Part shown: one piece after another, positions 1 to 11,096 of the stretch | Position numbering within the stretch: position 1 is the stretch's first letter | How the letters are laid out: each line of letters starts with the position of its first letter | Origin: Hydractinia symbiolongicarpus | Lineage: Eukaryota; Cnidaria; Hydrozoa; Anthoathecata; Hydractiniidae | Reading direction: 5' to 3' | NCBI RefSeq assembly: GCF_029227915.1 | Contig: NC_079877.1 | Location: 620,001 to 684,000 of the forward strand | Length of the DNA stretch: 64,000 nucleotides | Translations under genes and position numbers: made by a program | Notes under the pieces: model-generated | Seen by the model: only the letters and a program-made list of their open reading frames with translations | Database searches by the model: none | Told to the model about the DNA's origin: nothing

Positions 1-62
1 TTGGCCCGTATAGTCGAATATATACAAAGAAAGTACCCTGTGAGTAAACTCATTTCCATAAC

Positions 63-82
63 GATTTTTTAAATTATCTTTT
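63..82 (+). other. A/T-tract segment, likely curved DNA
   Basis: Monomer positions 61-80 hold GATTTTTTAAATTATTTTTT, or a form with TATCTTTT at the end. The two T6 runs start 12 bp apart, close to one helical turn, with AAATTA between them. More A and T runs follow at 107-130. Phased A-tracts are known to bend DNA, and satellites often carry them to favour nucleosome packing. The segment is almost invariant across the window. Bending is predicted only. Confidence 0.6.
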
Positions 83-112
83 CACCACTAAAACGCATGA
101 GACTCGTAGTTT

Positions 113-134
113 TCAAAAATGTTTTCATTTTTGA
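113..134 (+). other. Perfect inverted repeat (hairpin/cruciform) in each monomer
   Basis: The arms TCAAAAATG and CATTTTTGA are exact reverse complements and flank a TTTT loop, giving a 9-bp stem over 22 bp. The element sits at monomer positions 111-132 and is intact in most copies. Recurrent variants damage it: TTTTTCATGAG replaces TTTTTGATGAG in a subfamily of the first 16 kb, AGGAATG replaces AAAAATG in many copies from 23 kb on, and TTTTTAAAAATG replaces the left edge elsewhere. I saw no matching change in the opposite arm. A cruciform in DNA or a hairpin in a transcript is possible. Function is inference. Confidence 0.85.
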
Positions 135-144
135 TGAGACGCGG

Positions 145-150
145 AATAAA
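145..150 (+). promoter_or_regulatory. AATAAA hexamer, possible poly(A) signal, once per monomer
   Basis: The hexamer lies in GAATAAAAG at monomer positions 143-148 and is present in most of the copies. GAATGAAAG, TTAATGAAAG and GTATAAAAAAAG variants lose it. If the plus strand is transcribed, each monomer offers a canonical cleavage signal. In an A/T-rich repeat, chance occurrence is equally plausible. Confidence 0.3.
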
Positions 151-205
151 AGAAGTTTAATCGCTGGCAAACGAAAACCCGCAATTTCCCGTAAATCCCG
201 GACTC

Positions 206-408
206 GGCCCGTATAGTCAAAAGTATACAAAGAAACTACCCAGGGAGTAAACTCATTTCCCGAACGATTTTTTAAATTATCTTTTCACCACTAAAACACA
301 TGAGACTTGCAATTTTCAAAAATGTTTTCATTTTTGATGAGACGCTGAATAAAAGAAGTTTAATCGCCGGCAAACGAAAACCCGCGAATTCCCGTAAATC
401 CCGGACTC
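206..408 (+). repeat. Representative 203-bp satellite monomer (landmark map)
   Basis: Numbering from the first G of GGCCCGTATA, a typical monomer reads as follows. GTATAC lies at 18-23. A variable stretch at 31-43 reads ACCCAGGGAG, CCCTGTGAG, CTCAGGGAG or CCCTGCGAG. CTCATTTCCCGAACG or its CCAGAACG form is at about 48-60. Two T6 tracts lie at 61-80, and CACCACTAAAACGCATGAGA at 81-100. An inverted repeat lies at 111-132, GATGAGACGC at 131-140 and AATAAA at 143-148. CGCCGGCAAACG is at about 160-171. The tail has GCGAATTCCCG or GCGATTTCCCG, then ATCCCGG. The first and last thirds vary most; 81-150 is the best conserved. The start is an arbitrary landmark, not a biological boundary. Confidence 0.95.
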
Positions 409-601
409 GGCCCGTATAGCCAAAGGTATACAAAGAAAGTACCTAGGGAGTAAACTTATTTCGCGAACAATTTTTTAAATTATTTTCTCAACACTAAAAC
501 GCATGAGACTTGTAGTTTTCAAAAATGTTTTCATTTTTCATGAGACGCTGAATGAAAGATCCGCAAACGAAAACCCGCGATTTCCCGTAAATCCCGAGCT
601 A
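409..601 (+). repeat. 193-bp short monomer, founder-type 10-bp deletion
   Basis: This monomer reads GAATGAAAGATCCGCAAACG where the full form reads GAAAGAGGTTTAATCGCC followed by GGCAAACG, a net loss of 10 bp. The same monomer carries TTTTTCATGAG, and the next begins after CCCGAGCTAGGCCCGTTTAG. The 2222-bp block carries it again at 2631-2823. Related short monomers with GAGCCGCAAACG lie at 5665-5857, 7280-7472, 8692-8884, 9900-10092, 11300-11492, 12098-12290 and 16137-16329. None occurs to the right of 16.4 kb. Confidence 0.9.
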
Positions 602-1210
602 GGCCCGTTTAGTCGAATGTATACAAAGAAAGTACCCAGGGAGTAAACTCATTTCCCGAACGATTTTTTAAATTATTTTTTCACCACTAAAACGCATGAG
701 ACTTGTAGTTTTTAAAAATGTTTTCATTTTTGATGAGACGCTGAATAAAAGAAGTTTAATCGCCGGCAAACGAAAACCCGCAAATTCCCGTACATCTCGG
801 ACTCGGCCCGTATAACCAAAAGTATACAAAGAAAGTATCCAGGAAGTAAACTCATTTCCCGAACGATTTTTTAAATTATGTTTTCACCACTAAAACGCAT
901 GAGACTTGTAGTTTTCAAAAATGTTTTCATTTTTCATGAGACGCTGAATGAAAGTGGTTTAATCGCCGGCAAAGGAAAACCCGCGATTTCCCGTAAATCC
1001 CGAGCTAGGCCCGTTTAGTCGAATGTATACAAAGAAAGTACCCAGGGAGTAAACTCATTTCCAGAACGATTTTTTAAATTATCTTTTCACCACTAAAACA
1101 CATGAGACTTGCAATTTTCAAAAATGTTTTCATTTTTGATGAGACGCTGAATAAAAGAAGTTTAATCGCCGGCAAACGAAAACCCGCGAATTCCCGTAAA
1201 TCCCGGACTC

Positions 1211-2427
1211 GGCCCGTATAGTCGAATGTTTACAAAGAAAGTACCCAGGGAGTAAACTCATTTCCCGAACGATTTTTTAAATTATTTTTTCACCACTGAA
1301 ACGAATGAGACTTGTAGTTTTCAAAATGTTTTCATTTTTGATGAGACGCTGAATAAAAAAAGTTTAATCGCCGGCGAACTATAACCCGCGATTTCCCGTT
1401 CATCCCGGACTCGGCCCGTATAGCCAAAAGTATACAAAGAAAGTATCCAGGAAGTAAACTCATTTCCCGAACGATTTTTTAAATTATTTTTTCACCACTA
1501 AAACGCATGAGACTTGTAGTTTTCAAAAATGTTTTCATTTTTGATGAGACGCTGAATAAAAGAAGTTTAATCGCCGGCAAACGAAAACCCGTGATTTCCC
1601 GTAAATCCCGGGCTTGGCCCGTATAGTCGAATATATACAAAGAAAGTACCCTGTGAGTAAACTCATTTCCATAACGATTTTTTAAATTATCTTTTCACCA
1701 CTAAAACGCATGAGACTCGTAGTTTTCAAAAATGTTTTCATTTTTGATGAGACGCTGAATAAAAGAAGTTTAATCGCCGGCAAACGAAAACCCGCGAATT
1801 CCCGTAAATCCCGGACTCGGCCCGTATAGTCGAATGTTTACAAAGAAAGTACCCAGGGAGTAAACTCATTTCCCGAACGATTTTTTAAATTATTTTTTCA
1901 CCACTGAAACGAATGAGACTTGTAGTTTTCAAAAATGTTTTCATTTTTGATGAGACGCTGAATAAAAAAAGTTTAATCGCCGGCGAACTATAACCCGCGA
2001 TTTCCCGTTCATCCCGGACTCGGCCCGTATAGCCAAAAGTATACAAAGAAAGTATCCAGGAAGTAAACTCATTTCCCGAACGATTTTTTAAATTATTTTT
2101 TCACCACTAAAACGCATGAGACTTGTAGTTTTCAAAAATGTTTTCATTTTTGATGAGACGCTGAATAAAAGAAGTTTAATCGCCGGCAAACGAAAACCCG
2201 TGATTTCCCGTAAATCCCGGGCTTGGCCCGTATAGTCGAATATATACAAAGAAAGTACCCTGTGAGTAAACTCATTTCCATAACGATTTTTTAAATTATC
2301 TTTTCACCACTAAAACGCATGAGACTCGTAGTTTTCAAAAATGTTTTCATTTTTGATGAGACGCGGAATAAAAGAAGTTTAATCGCTGGCAAACGAAAAC
2401 CCGCAATTTCCCGTAAATCCCGGACTC
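1211..2427 (+). repeat. Trimer duplicated in tandem (608 + 609 bp)
   Basis: Three monomers start at 1211, 1413 and 1616, and their counterparts at 1819, 2022 and 2225. Shared private variants are GAATGTTTAC, ACGAATGAG, CGGCGAACTATAACCCG and CCCGTTCATCCC. The first copy is 1 bp shorter because one A is lost in TTTTCAAAATG near 1325. The third monomers diverge late (GACGCTGAAT against GACGCGGAAT). Confidence 0.85.
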
Positions 2428-3317
2428 GGCCCGTATAGTCAAAAGTATACAAAGAAACTACCCAGGGAGTAAACTCATTTCCCGAACGATTTTTTAAATT
2501 ATCTTTTCACCACTAAAACACATGAGACTTGCAATTTTCAAAAATGTTTTCATTTTTGATGAGACGCTGAATAAAAGAAGTTTAATCGCCGGCAAACGAA
2601 AACCCGCGAATTCCCGTAAATCCCGGACTCGGCCCGTATAGCCAAAGGTATACAAAGAAAGTACCTAGGGAGTAAACTTATTTCGCGAACAATTTTTTAA
2701 ATTATTTTCTCAACACTAAAACGCATGAGACTTGTAGTTTTCAAAAATGTTTTCATTTTTCATGAGACGCTGAATGAAAGATCCGCAAACGAAAACCCGC
2801 GATTTCCCGTAAATCCCGAGCTAGGCCCGTTTAGTCGAATGTATACAAAGAAAGTACCCAGGGAGTAAACTCATTTCCCGAACGATTTTTTAAATTATTT
2901 TTTCACCACTAAAACGCATGAGACTTGTAGTTTTTAAAAATGTTTTCATTTTTGATGAGACGCTGAATAAAAGAAGTTTAATCGCCGGCAAACGAAAACC
3001 CGCGAATTCCCGTACATCTCGGACTCGGCCCGTATAACCAAAAGTATACAAAGAAAGTATCCAGGAAGTAAACTCATTTCCCGAACGATTTTTTAAATTA
3101 TGTTTTCACCACTAAAACGCATGAGACTTGTAGTTTTCAAAAATGTTTTCATTTTTCATGAGACGCTGAATGAAAGTGGTTTAATCGCCGGCAAAGGAAA
3201 ACCCGCGATTTCCCGTAAATCCCGAGCTAGGCCCGTTTAGTCGAATGTATACAAAGAAAGTACCCAGGGAGTAAACTCATTTCCAGAACGATTTTTTAAA
3301 TTATCTTTTCACCACTA
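2223..3317 (+). repeat. 11-monomer HOR copy 2, partial
   Basis: This segment repeats 1-1095 almost base for base, including the 193-bp monomer at 2631-2823. One visible difference is CCCGCAAATTC near 778 against CCCGCGAATTC near 3000. After about 3317 the sequence becomes ACGCATGAGACTTGTAG where copy 1 has ACACATGAGACTTGCAA, which marks the end of the copied block. Confidence 0.85.
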
Positions 3318-3427
3318 AAACGCATGAGACTTGTAGTTTTCAAAAATGTTTTCATTTTTGATGAGACGCTGAATAAAAGAAGTTTAATCGCCGGCAAACG
3401 AAAACCAGCGATTTCCCGTAATACCAG

Positions 3428-4852
3428 GACTCGGCCCGTATAGTCAAAAGTATACAAAGAAAGTACTCAGGGAGTAAACTCATTTCCGGAACGATTTTTT
3501 AAATTATCTTTTCACCACTAAATCGCATGAGACTTGTAGTTTTCAAAAATGTTTTCATTTTTGATGAGACGCTGAATAAAAGACGTTTAATCGCCGGTAA
3601 ACGAAAACCAGCGATTTCCCGTAAATCCAGGACTCGGCCCGTATAGTCAAAAGTATACAAAGAAAGTACTCAGGGAGTAAACTCATTTCCAGAACGATTT
3701 TTTAAATTATCTTTTCACCACTAAAACGCATGAGACTTGTAGTTTTCAAAAATGTTTTCATTTTTGATGAGACGCTGAATAAAAGAAGTTTAATCGCCGG
3801 CAAACGAAAACCCGCGAATTCCTGTAAATCCCGGACTCGGTCCGTATAGTCAAAAGTATACAAAGAAAATACCCAGGGAGTAAACTCATTTCCAGAACGA
3901 TTTTTTAAATTATCTTTTCACCACTAAAACGCATGAGACTCGTAGTTTTCAAAAATGTTTTCATTTTTGATGAGACGCTGAATAAAAGAAGTTTAATCGC
4001 CGGCAAACGAAAACCCGCGAATTCCCGTAAATCTCGGACTCGGCCCGTATAGCCAAAAGTATACAAAGAAAGTATCCAGGAAGTAAACTCATTTCCCGAA
4101 CGATTTTTTAAATTATGTTTTTACCACTAAAACGCATCAGACTTGTAGTTTTCAAAAATGTTTTCATTTTTCATGAGACGCTGAATGAAAGAGGTTTAAT
4201 CGCCGGCAAACGAAAACCCGCGATTTCCCGTAAATCCCGAGCTAGGCCCGTTTAGTCGAATGTATACAAAGAAAGTACCCAGGGAGTAAACTCATTTCCA
4301 GAACGATTTTTTAAATTATCTTTTCACCACTAAAACGCATGAGACTTGTAGTTTTCAAAAATGTTTTCATTTTTGATGAGACGCTGAATAAAAGAAGTTT
4401 AATCGCCGGCAAACGAAAACCAGCGATTTCCCGTAAATCCAGGACTCGGCCCGTATAGTCAAAAGTATACAAAGAAAGTACTCAGGGAGTAAACTCATTT
4501 CCAGAACGATTTTTTAAATTATCTTTTCACCACTAAAACGCATGAGACTTGTAGTTTTCAAAAATGTTTTCATTTTTGATGAGACGCTGAATAAAAGAAG
4601 TTTAATCGCCGGCAAACGAAAACCCGCGAATTCCTGTAAATCCCGGACTCGGTCCGTATAGTCAAATGTATACAAAGAAAAACCCAGGGAGTAAACTCAT
4701 TTCCAGAACGATTTTTTAAATTATCTTTTCACCACTAAAACGCATGAGACTCGTAGTTTTAAAAAATGTTTTCATTTTTGATGAGACGCGGAATAAAAGA
4801 AGTTTAATCGCTGGCAAACGAAAACCCGCGATTTCCCGTAAATCCCGGACTC
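3428..4852 (+). repeat. Monomers with 812-bp tetramer spacing
   Basis: The private marker CTGTAAATCCCGGACTCGGT occurs near 3823 and again near 4635, 812 bp later (four monomers). The monomers before each marker share TACTCAGGGAG and AACCAGCG. One monomer near 4680 has lost a few bases in GAAAAACCCAGGG. The segment joins the 11-monomer block on the left to the 5-monomer blocks on the right. Confidence 0.7.
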
Positions 4853-5857
4853 AGCCCGTATAGTCAAAAGTATACAAAGAAACTACCCAGGGAGTAAACT
4901 CATTTCCCGAACGATTTTTTAAATTATTTTTTCACCACTAAAACGCATAAGACTTGTAGTTTTCAAAAATGTTTTCATTTTTGATGAGACGCTGAATGAA
5001 AGAGGTTTAATCGCCGGCAAACGAAAACCCGCGAATTCCCGTAAATCCCGGACTCGGCCCGTATAGTCAAAAGTATATAGAGATAGTACCCAGGAAGTAA
5101 ACTCATTTCCAGAACGATTTTTTAAATTATCTTTTCACCACTAAAACGCATGAGACTTGTAGTTTTCAAAAATGTTTTCATTTTTGATGAGACGCTGAAT
5201 AAAAGACGTTTAATCGCCGGCAAACGAAAACCAGCGATTTCCCGTAAATCCAGGACTCGGCCTGTATAGTCAAAAGTATACAAAGAAAGTACTCAGGGAG
5301 TAAACTCATTTCCAGAACGATTTTTTAAATTATCTTTTCACCACTAAAACGCATGAGACTTGTAGTTTTCAAAAATGTTTTCATTTTTGATGAGACGCTG
5401 AATAAAAGACGTTTAATCGCCGGCAAACGAAAACCAGCGATTTCCCGTAAATCCAGGACTCGGCCCGTATAGTCAAAAGTATACAAAGAAAGTACTCAGG
5501 GAGTAAACTCATTTCCAGAACGATTTTTTAAATTATCTTTTCACCACTAAAACGCATAAGACTTGTAGTTTTCAAAAATGTTTTCATTTTTGATGAGACG
5601 CTCAATAAAAGACGTTTAATCGCCGGCAAACGAAAACCAGCGATTTCCCGTAAATCCAGGACTCGGCCCGTATAGTCAAAAGTATATAAAGAAAGTACTC
5701 AGGGAGTAAACTCATTTCCAGAACGATTTTTTAAATTATCTTTTCACCACTAAAACGCATGAGACTTGTAGTTTTCAAAAATGTTTTCATTTTTCATGAG
5801 ACGCTGAATGAAAGAGCCGCAAACGAAAACCCGCGATTTCCCGTAAATCCCGAGCTA
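4853..5857 (+). repeat. 5-monomer block, copy A (1005 bp)
   Basis: The block starts at CTCAGCCCGTATAGTC followed by GAAACTACCC. It continues with a TATATAGAGATAG monomer, then several TACTCAGGGAG monomers, and ends in the 193-bp monomer. Copies start at 6671 and 9088. Length is five units minus 10 bp. Confidence 0.85.
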
Positions 5858-6264
5858 GGCCCGTTTAGTCGAATGTATACAAAGAAAGTACCCAGGGAGT
5901 AAACTCATTTCCCGAACGATTTTTTAAATTATTTTTTCACCACTAAAACGCATGAGACTTGTAGTTTTTAAAAATTTTTTCATTTTTGAAGAGACGCTGA
6001 TTAAAAAAAGGTTAATCGCCGGCAAACTAAAACCCGCGATTTCCCGTAAATCCCGGACTCGACCCGTATAGTCGAAAGTATACAAAGAAAGTACCCTGCG
6101 AGTAAACTCATTTCCCGAACGATTTTTTAAATTATGTTTTCACCACCAAAAAGGGATGAGACTTGTAGTTTTCAAAAATGTTTTTATTTTTCATGAGACG
6201 CTGAATGAAAGAGGTTTAATCGCCGGCAAACGAAAACCCGCGATTTCCCGTAAATCCCGAGCTA
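5858..6264 (+). repeat. 407-bp dimer with a 204-bp second monomer
   Basis: The first monomer (203 bp) starts after CCCGAGCTA and carries TTTTTAAAAATTTTTTC and GAAGAGACGCTGATTAAAAA. The second (6061-6264, 204 bp) starts GACCCGTATAGTCG and reads CACCACCAAAAAGGGATGAG, one base longer than the usual form. The pair recurs intact at 7473-7879, 10093-10499 and 12291-12697, always right after a 193-bp monomer. Confidence 0.9.
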
Positions 6265-6670
6265 GGCCCGTTTAGTCGAATGTATACAAAGAAAGTACCC
6301 AGGGAGTAAACTCATTTCCAGAACGATTTTTTAAATTATCTTTTCACCACTAAAACGCATGAGACTTGTAGTTTTCAAAAATGTTTTCATTTTTGATGAG
6401 ACGCTGAATGAAAGAGGTTTAATCGCCGGCAAACGAAAACCAGCGATTGCCCGTAAATCCAGGACTCGGCCCGTATAGTCAAAAGTATACAAAGAAAGTA
6501 CTCAGGGAGTAAACTCATTTCCAGAACGATTTTTTAAATTATCTTTTCACCACTAAAACGCATGAGACTTGTAGTTTTCAAAAATGTTTTCATTTTTGAT
6601 GAGACGCTGAATAAAAGACGTTTAATCGCCGGCAAACGAAAACCCGCGATTTCCCGTAAATCCCGGACTC

Positions 6671-7472
6671 AGCCCGTATAGTCAAAAGTATACAAAGAAA
6701 CTACCCAGGGAGTAAACTCATTTCCCGAACGATTTTTTAAATTATTTTTTCACCACTAAAACGCATAAGACTTGTAGTTTTCAAAAATGTTTTCATTTTT
6801 GATGAGACGCTGAATGAAAGAGGTTTAATCGCCGGCAAACGAAAACCCGCGAATTCCCGTAAATCCCGGACTCGGCCCGTATAGTCAAAAGTATATAGAG
6901 ATAGTACCCAGGAAGTAAACTCATTTCCAGAACGATTTTTTAAATTATCTTTTCACCACTAAAACGCATGTGACTTGTAGTTTTCAAAAATGTTTTCATT
7001 TTTGATGAGACGCTGAATAAAAGACGTTTAATCGCCGGCAAACGAAAACCAGCGATTTCCCGTAAATCCAGGACTCGGCCTGTATAGTCAAAAGTATACA
7101 AAGAAAGTACTCAGGGAGTAAACTCATTTCCAGAACGATTTTTTAAATTATCTTTTCACCACTAAAACGCATGAGACTTGTAGTTTTCAAAAATGTTTTC
7201 ATTTTTGATGAGACGCTGAATAAAAGACGTTTAATCGCCGGCAAACGAAAACCAGCGATTTCCCGTAAATCCAGGACTCGGCCTGTATAGTCAAAAGTAT
7301 ACAAAGAAAGTACTCAGGGAGTAAACTCATTTCCAGAACGATTTTTTAAATTATCTTTTCACCACTAAAACGCATGAGACTTGTAGTTTTCAAAAGTGTT
7401 TTCATTTTTCATGAGACGCTGAATGAAAGAGCCGCAAACGAAAACCCGCGATTTCCCGTAAATCCCGAGCTA
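6671..7472 (+). repeat. 4-monomer derivative of the 5-monomer block (802 bp)
   Basis: It begins with the same CTCAGCCCGTATAGTC monomer and TATATAGAGATAG monomer as the copies at 4853 and 9088 and ends in a 193-bp monomer. It holds one monomer fewer: 802 bp is four units minus 10. The missing unit is the ACGCATAAGAC copy with GACGCTCAATAAA. A private change, CGCATGTGAC, lies near 6967. Confidence 0.8.
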
Positions 7473-7879
7473 GGCCCGTTTAGTCGAATGTATACAAAGA
7501 AAGTACCCAGGGAGTAAACTCATTTCCCGAACGATTTTTTAAATTATTTTTTCACCACTAAAACGCATGAGACTTGTAGTTTTTAAAAATTTTTTCATTT
7601 TTGAAGAGACGCTGATTAAAAAAAGGTTAATCGCCGGCAAACTAAAACCCGCGATTTCCCGTAAATCCCGGACTCGACCCGTATAGTCGAAAGTATACAA
7701 AGAAAGTACCCTGCGAGTAAACTCATTTCCCGAACGATTTTTTAAATTATGTTTTCACCACCAAAAAGGGATGAGACTTGTAGTTTTCAAAAATGTTTTC
7801 ATTTTTCATGAGACGCTGAATGAAAGAGGTTTAATCGCCGGCAAACGAAAACCCGCGATTTCCCGTAAATCCCGAGCTA
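7473..7879 (+). repeat. 407-bp dimer, second copy
   Basis: It is the same pair of variant monomers as at 5858-6264, offset 1615 bp (eight units plus the 193- and 204-bp changes). The second monomer reads ATGTTTTCA where the first copy has ATGTTTTTA. Confidence 0.9.
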
Positions 7880-9087
7880 GGCCCGTTTAGTCGAATGTAT
7901 ACAAAGAAAGTACCCAGGGAGTAAACTCATTTCCAGAACGATTTTTTAAATTATCTTTTCACCACTAAAACGCATGAGACTTGTAGTTTTCAAAAATGTT
8001 TTCATTTTTGATGAGACGCTGAATAAAAGAAGTTTAATCGCCGGCAAACGAAAACCAGCGAATTCCCGTAAATCCCGGACTCGGCCCGTATAGTCAAAAG
8101 TATATAGAGATAGTACCCAGGAAGTAAACTCATTTCCAGAACGATTTTTTAAATTATCTTTTCACCACTAAAACGCATGAGACTTGTAGTTTTCAAAAAT
8201 GTTTTCATTTTTGATGAGACGCTGAATAAAAGACGTTTAATCGCCGGCAAACGAAAACCAGCGATTTCCCGTAAATCCAGGACTCGGCCTGTATAGTCAA
8301 AAGTATACAAAGAAAGTACTCAGGGAGTAAACTCATTTCCAGAACGATTTTTTAAATTATCTTTTCACCACTAAAACGCATGAGACTTGTAGTTTTCAAA
8401 AATGTTTTCATTTTTGATGAGACGCTGAATAAAAGACGTTTAATCGCCGGCAAACGAAAACCAGCGATTTCCCGTAAATCCAGGACTCGGCCCGTATAGT
8501 CAAAAGTATACAAAGAAAGTACTCAGGGAGTAAACTCATTTCCAGAACGATTTTTTAAATTATCTTTTCACCACTAAAACGCATAAGACTTGTAGTTTTC
8601 AAAAATGTTTTCATTTTTGATGAGACGCTCAATAAAGGACGTTTAATCGCCGGCAAACGAAAACCAGCGATTTCCCGTAAATCCAGGACTCGGCCCGTAT
8701 AGTCAAAAGTATATAAAGAAAGTACTCAGGGAGTAAACTCATTTCCAGAACGATTTTTTAAATTATCTTTTCACCACTAAAACGCATGAGACTTGTAGTT
8801 TTCAAAAATGTTTTCATTTTTCATGAGACGCTGAATGAAAGAGCCGCAAACGAAAACCCGCGATTTCCCGTAAATCCCGAGCTAGGCCCGTTTAGTCGAA
8901 TGTATACAAAGAAAGTACCCAGGGAGTAAACTCATTTCCAGAACGATTTTTTAAATTATCTTTTCACCACTAAAACGCATGAGACTTGTAGTTTTCAAAA
9001 ATGTTTTCATTTTTGATGAGACGCTGAATAAAAGACGTTTAATCGCCGGCAAACGAAAACCCGCGATTTCCCGTAAATCCCGGACTC

Positions 9088-10092
9088 AGCCCGTATAGTC
9101 AAAAGTATACAAAGAAACTACCCAGGGAGTAAACTCATTTCCCGAACGATTTTTTAAATTATTTTTTCACCACTAAAACGCATAAGACTTGTAGTTTTCA
9201 AAAATGTTTTCATTTTTGATGAGACGCTGAATGAAAGAGGTTTAATCGCCGGCAAACGAAAACCCGCGAATTCCCGTAAATCCCGGACTCGGCCCGTATA
9301 GTCAAAAGTATATAGAGATAGTACCCAGGAAGTAAACTCATTTCCAGAACGATTTTTTAAATTATCTTTTCACCACTAAAACGCATGAGACTTGTAGTTT
9401 TCAAAAATGTTTTCATTTTTGATGAGACGCTGAATAAAAGACGTTTAATCGCCGGCAAACGAAAACCAGCGATTTCCCGTAAATCCAGGACTCGGCCTGT
9501 ATAGTCAAAAGTATACAAAGAAAGTACTCAGGGAGTAAACTCATTTCCAGAACGATTTTTTAAATTATCTTTTCACCACTAAAACGCATGAGACTTGTAG
9601 TTTTCAAAAATGTTTTCATTTTTGATGAGACGCTGAATAAAAGACGTTTAATCGCCGGCAAACGAAAACCAGCGATTTCCCGTAAATCCAGGACTCGGCC
9701 CGTATAGTCAAAAGTATACAAAGAAAGTACTCAGGGAGTAAACTCATTTCCAGAACGATTTTTTAAATTATCTTTTCACCACTAAAACGCATAAGACTTG
9801 TAGTTTTCAAAAATGTTTTCATTTTTGATGAGACGCTCAATAAAGGACGTTTAATCGCCGGCAAACGAAAACCAGCGATTTCCCGTAAATCCAGGACTCG
9901 GCCCGTATAGTCAAAAGTATATAAAGAAAGTACTCAGGGAGTAAACTCATTTCCAGAACGATTTTTTAAATTATCTTTTCACCACTAAAACGCATGAGAC
10001 TTGTAGTTTTCAAAAATGTTTTCATTTTTCATGAGACGCTGAATGAAAGAGCCGCAAACGAAAACCCGCGATTTCCCGTAAATCCCGAGCTA
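9088..10092 (+). repeat. 5-monomer block, copy C (1005 bp)
   Basis: It has the same length and order as 4853-5857. The fourth monomer reads CAATAAAGGACG where copy A reads CAATAAAAGACG. The stretch 8101-8900 repeats at 9309-10108 with a fixed offset of 1208 bp (six units minus 10), so this block also belongs to a recent local duplication. Confidence 0.85.
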
Positions 10093-10499
10093 GGCCCGTT
10101 TAGTCGAATGTATACAAAGAAAGTACCCAGGGAGTAAACTCATTTCCCGAACGATTTTTTAAATTATTTTTTCACCACTAAAACGCATGAGACTTGTAGT
10201 TTTTAAAAATTTTTTCATTTTTGAAGAGACGCTGATTAAAAAAAGGTTAATCGCCGGCAAACTAAAACCCGCGATTTCCCGTAAATCCCGGACTCGACCC
10301 GTATAGTCGAAAGTATACAAAGAAAGTACCCTGCGAGTAAACTCATTTCCCGAACGATTTTTTAAATTATGTTTTCACCACCAAAAAGGGATGAGACTTG
10401 TAGTTTTCAAAAATGTTTTCATTTTTCATGAGACGCTGAATGAAAGAGGTTTAATCGCCGGCAAACGAAAACCCGCGATTTCCCGTAAATCCCGAGCTA
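10093..10499 (+). repeat. 407-bp dimer, third copy
   Basis: It follows the 193-bp monomer at 9900-10092 and is followed by a monomer starting GGCCCGTTTAGTCG, as in the other copies. It lies 2620 bp after the second copy, which is 13 units minus 19 bp. Confidence 0.9.
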
Positions 10500-10905
10500 G
10501 GCCCGTTTAGTCGAATGTATACAAAGAAAGTACCCAGGGAGTAAACTCATTTCCAGAACGATTTTTTAAATTATCTTTTCACCACTAAAACGCATGAGAC
10601 TTGTAGTTTTCAAAAATGTTTTCATTTTTGATGAGACGCTGAATAAAAGAAGTTTAATCGCCGGCAAACGAAAACCAGCGATTGCCCGTAAATCCAGGAC
10701 TCGGCCCGTATAGTCAAAAGTATACAAAGAAAGTACTCAGGGAGTAAACTCATTTCCAGAACGATTTTTTAAATTATCTTTTCACCACTAAAACGCATGA
10801 GACTTGTAGTTTTCAAAAATGTTTTCATTTTTGATGAGACGCTGAATAAAAGACGTTTAATCGCCGGCAAACGAAAACCAGCGATTTCCCGTAAATCCAG
10901 GACTC

Positions 10906-11096
10906 GGCCCGTATAGTCAAAAGTATACAAAGAAAGTACTCAGGGAGTAAACTCATTTCCAGAACGATTTTGTAAATTATCTTCACCACTAAAACGCATG
11001 AGACTTGTAGTTTTCAAAAATGTTTTCATTTTTCATGAGACGCTGAATGAAAGAGACGCAAACGAAAACCCGCGATTTCCCGTAAATCCCGAGCTA
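10906..11096 (+). repeat. 191-bp monomer carrying two deletions
   Basis: This copy has the 10-bp loss (GAAAGAGACGCAAACG) and a second loss of 2 bp, reading ATTATCTTCACCAC instead of ATTATCTTTTCACCAC. It also has GATTTTGTAAATT. A second 191-bp copy lies at 13104-13294. The 2-bp loss occurs without the 10-bp loss near 11772 and 11973, so the two changes can be separated and were brought together by recombination. Confidence 0.85.

Larger units (their letters stand above)
1..2222 (+). repeat. 11-monomer HOR copy 1 (2222 bp)
   Basis: The order of variant monomers from position 1 recurs 2222 bp later. Shared markers include TATATAC with CCCTGTGAG, GACGCGGAATAAAAG with CGCTGGCAAACG, the short monomer at 409-601, and TACATCTCGG near 790 and 3012. 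The offset equals eleven 203-bp units minus one 10-bp loss and one single-base loss near 1325. Match continues from 1 to about 1095, then the copies differ. Inside the unit, the three monomers at 1211-1818 are repeated at 1819-2427, with a near-identical start (GAATGTTTAC). Confidence 0.85.

Noticed and set aside
113-134. Rho-independent terminator
   Set aside because: The stem is almost all A/T, with the T run in the loop and not after the stem, and the sequence is eukaryotic satellite, not a bacterial operon.
368-382. CENP-B box
   Set aside because: The minus strand has TTTCGTTTG followed by CCGGCG, which matches the first part of the mammalian box but lacks the A and the CGGG required in the second half. 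At best a degenerate half-site.
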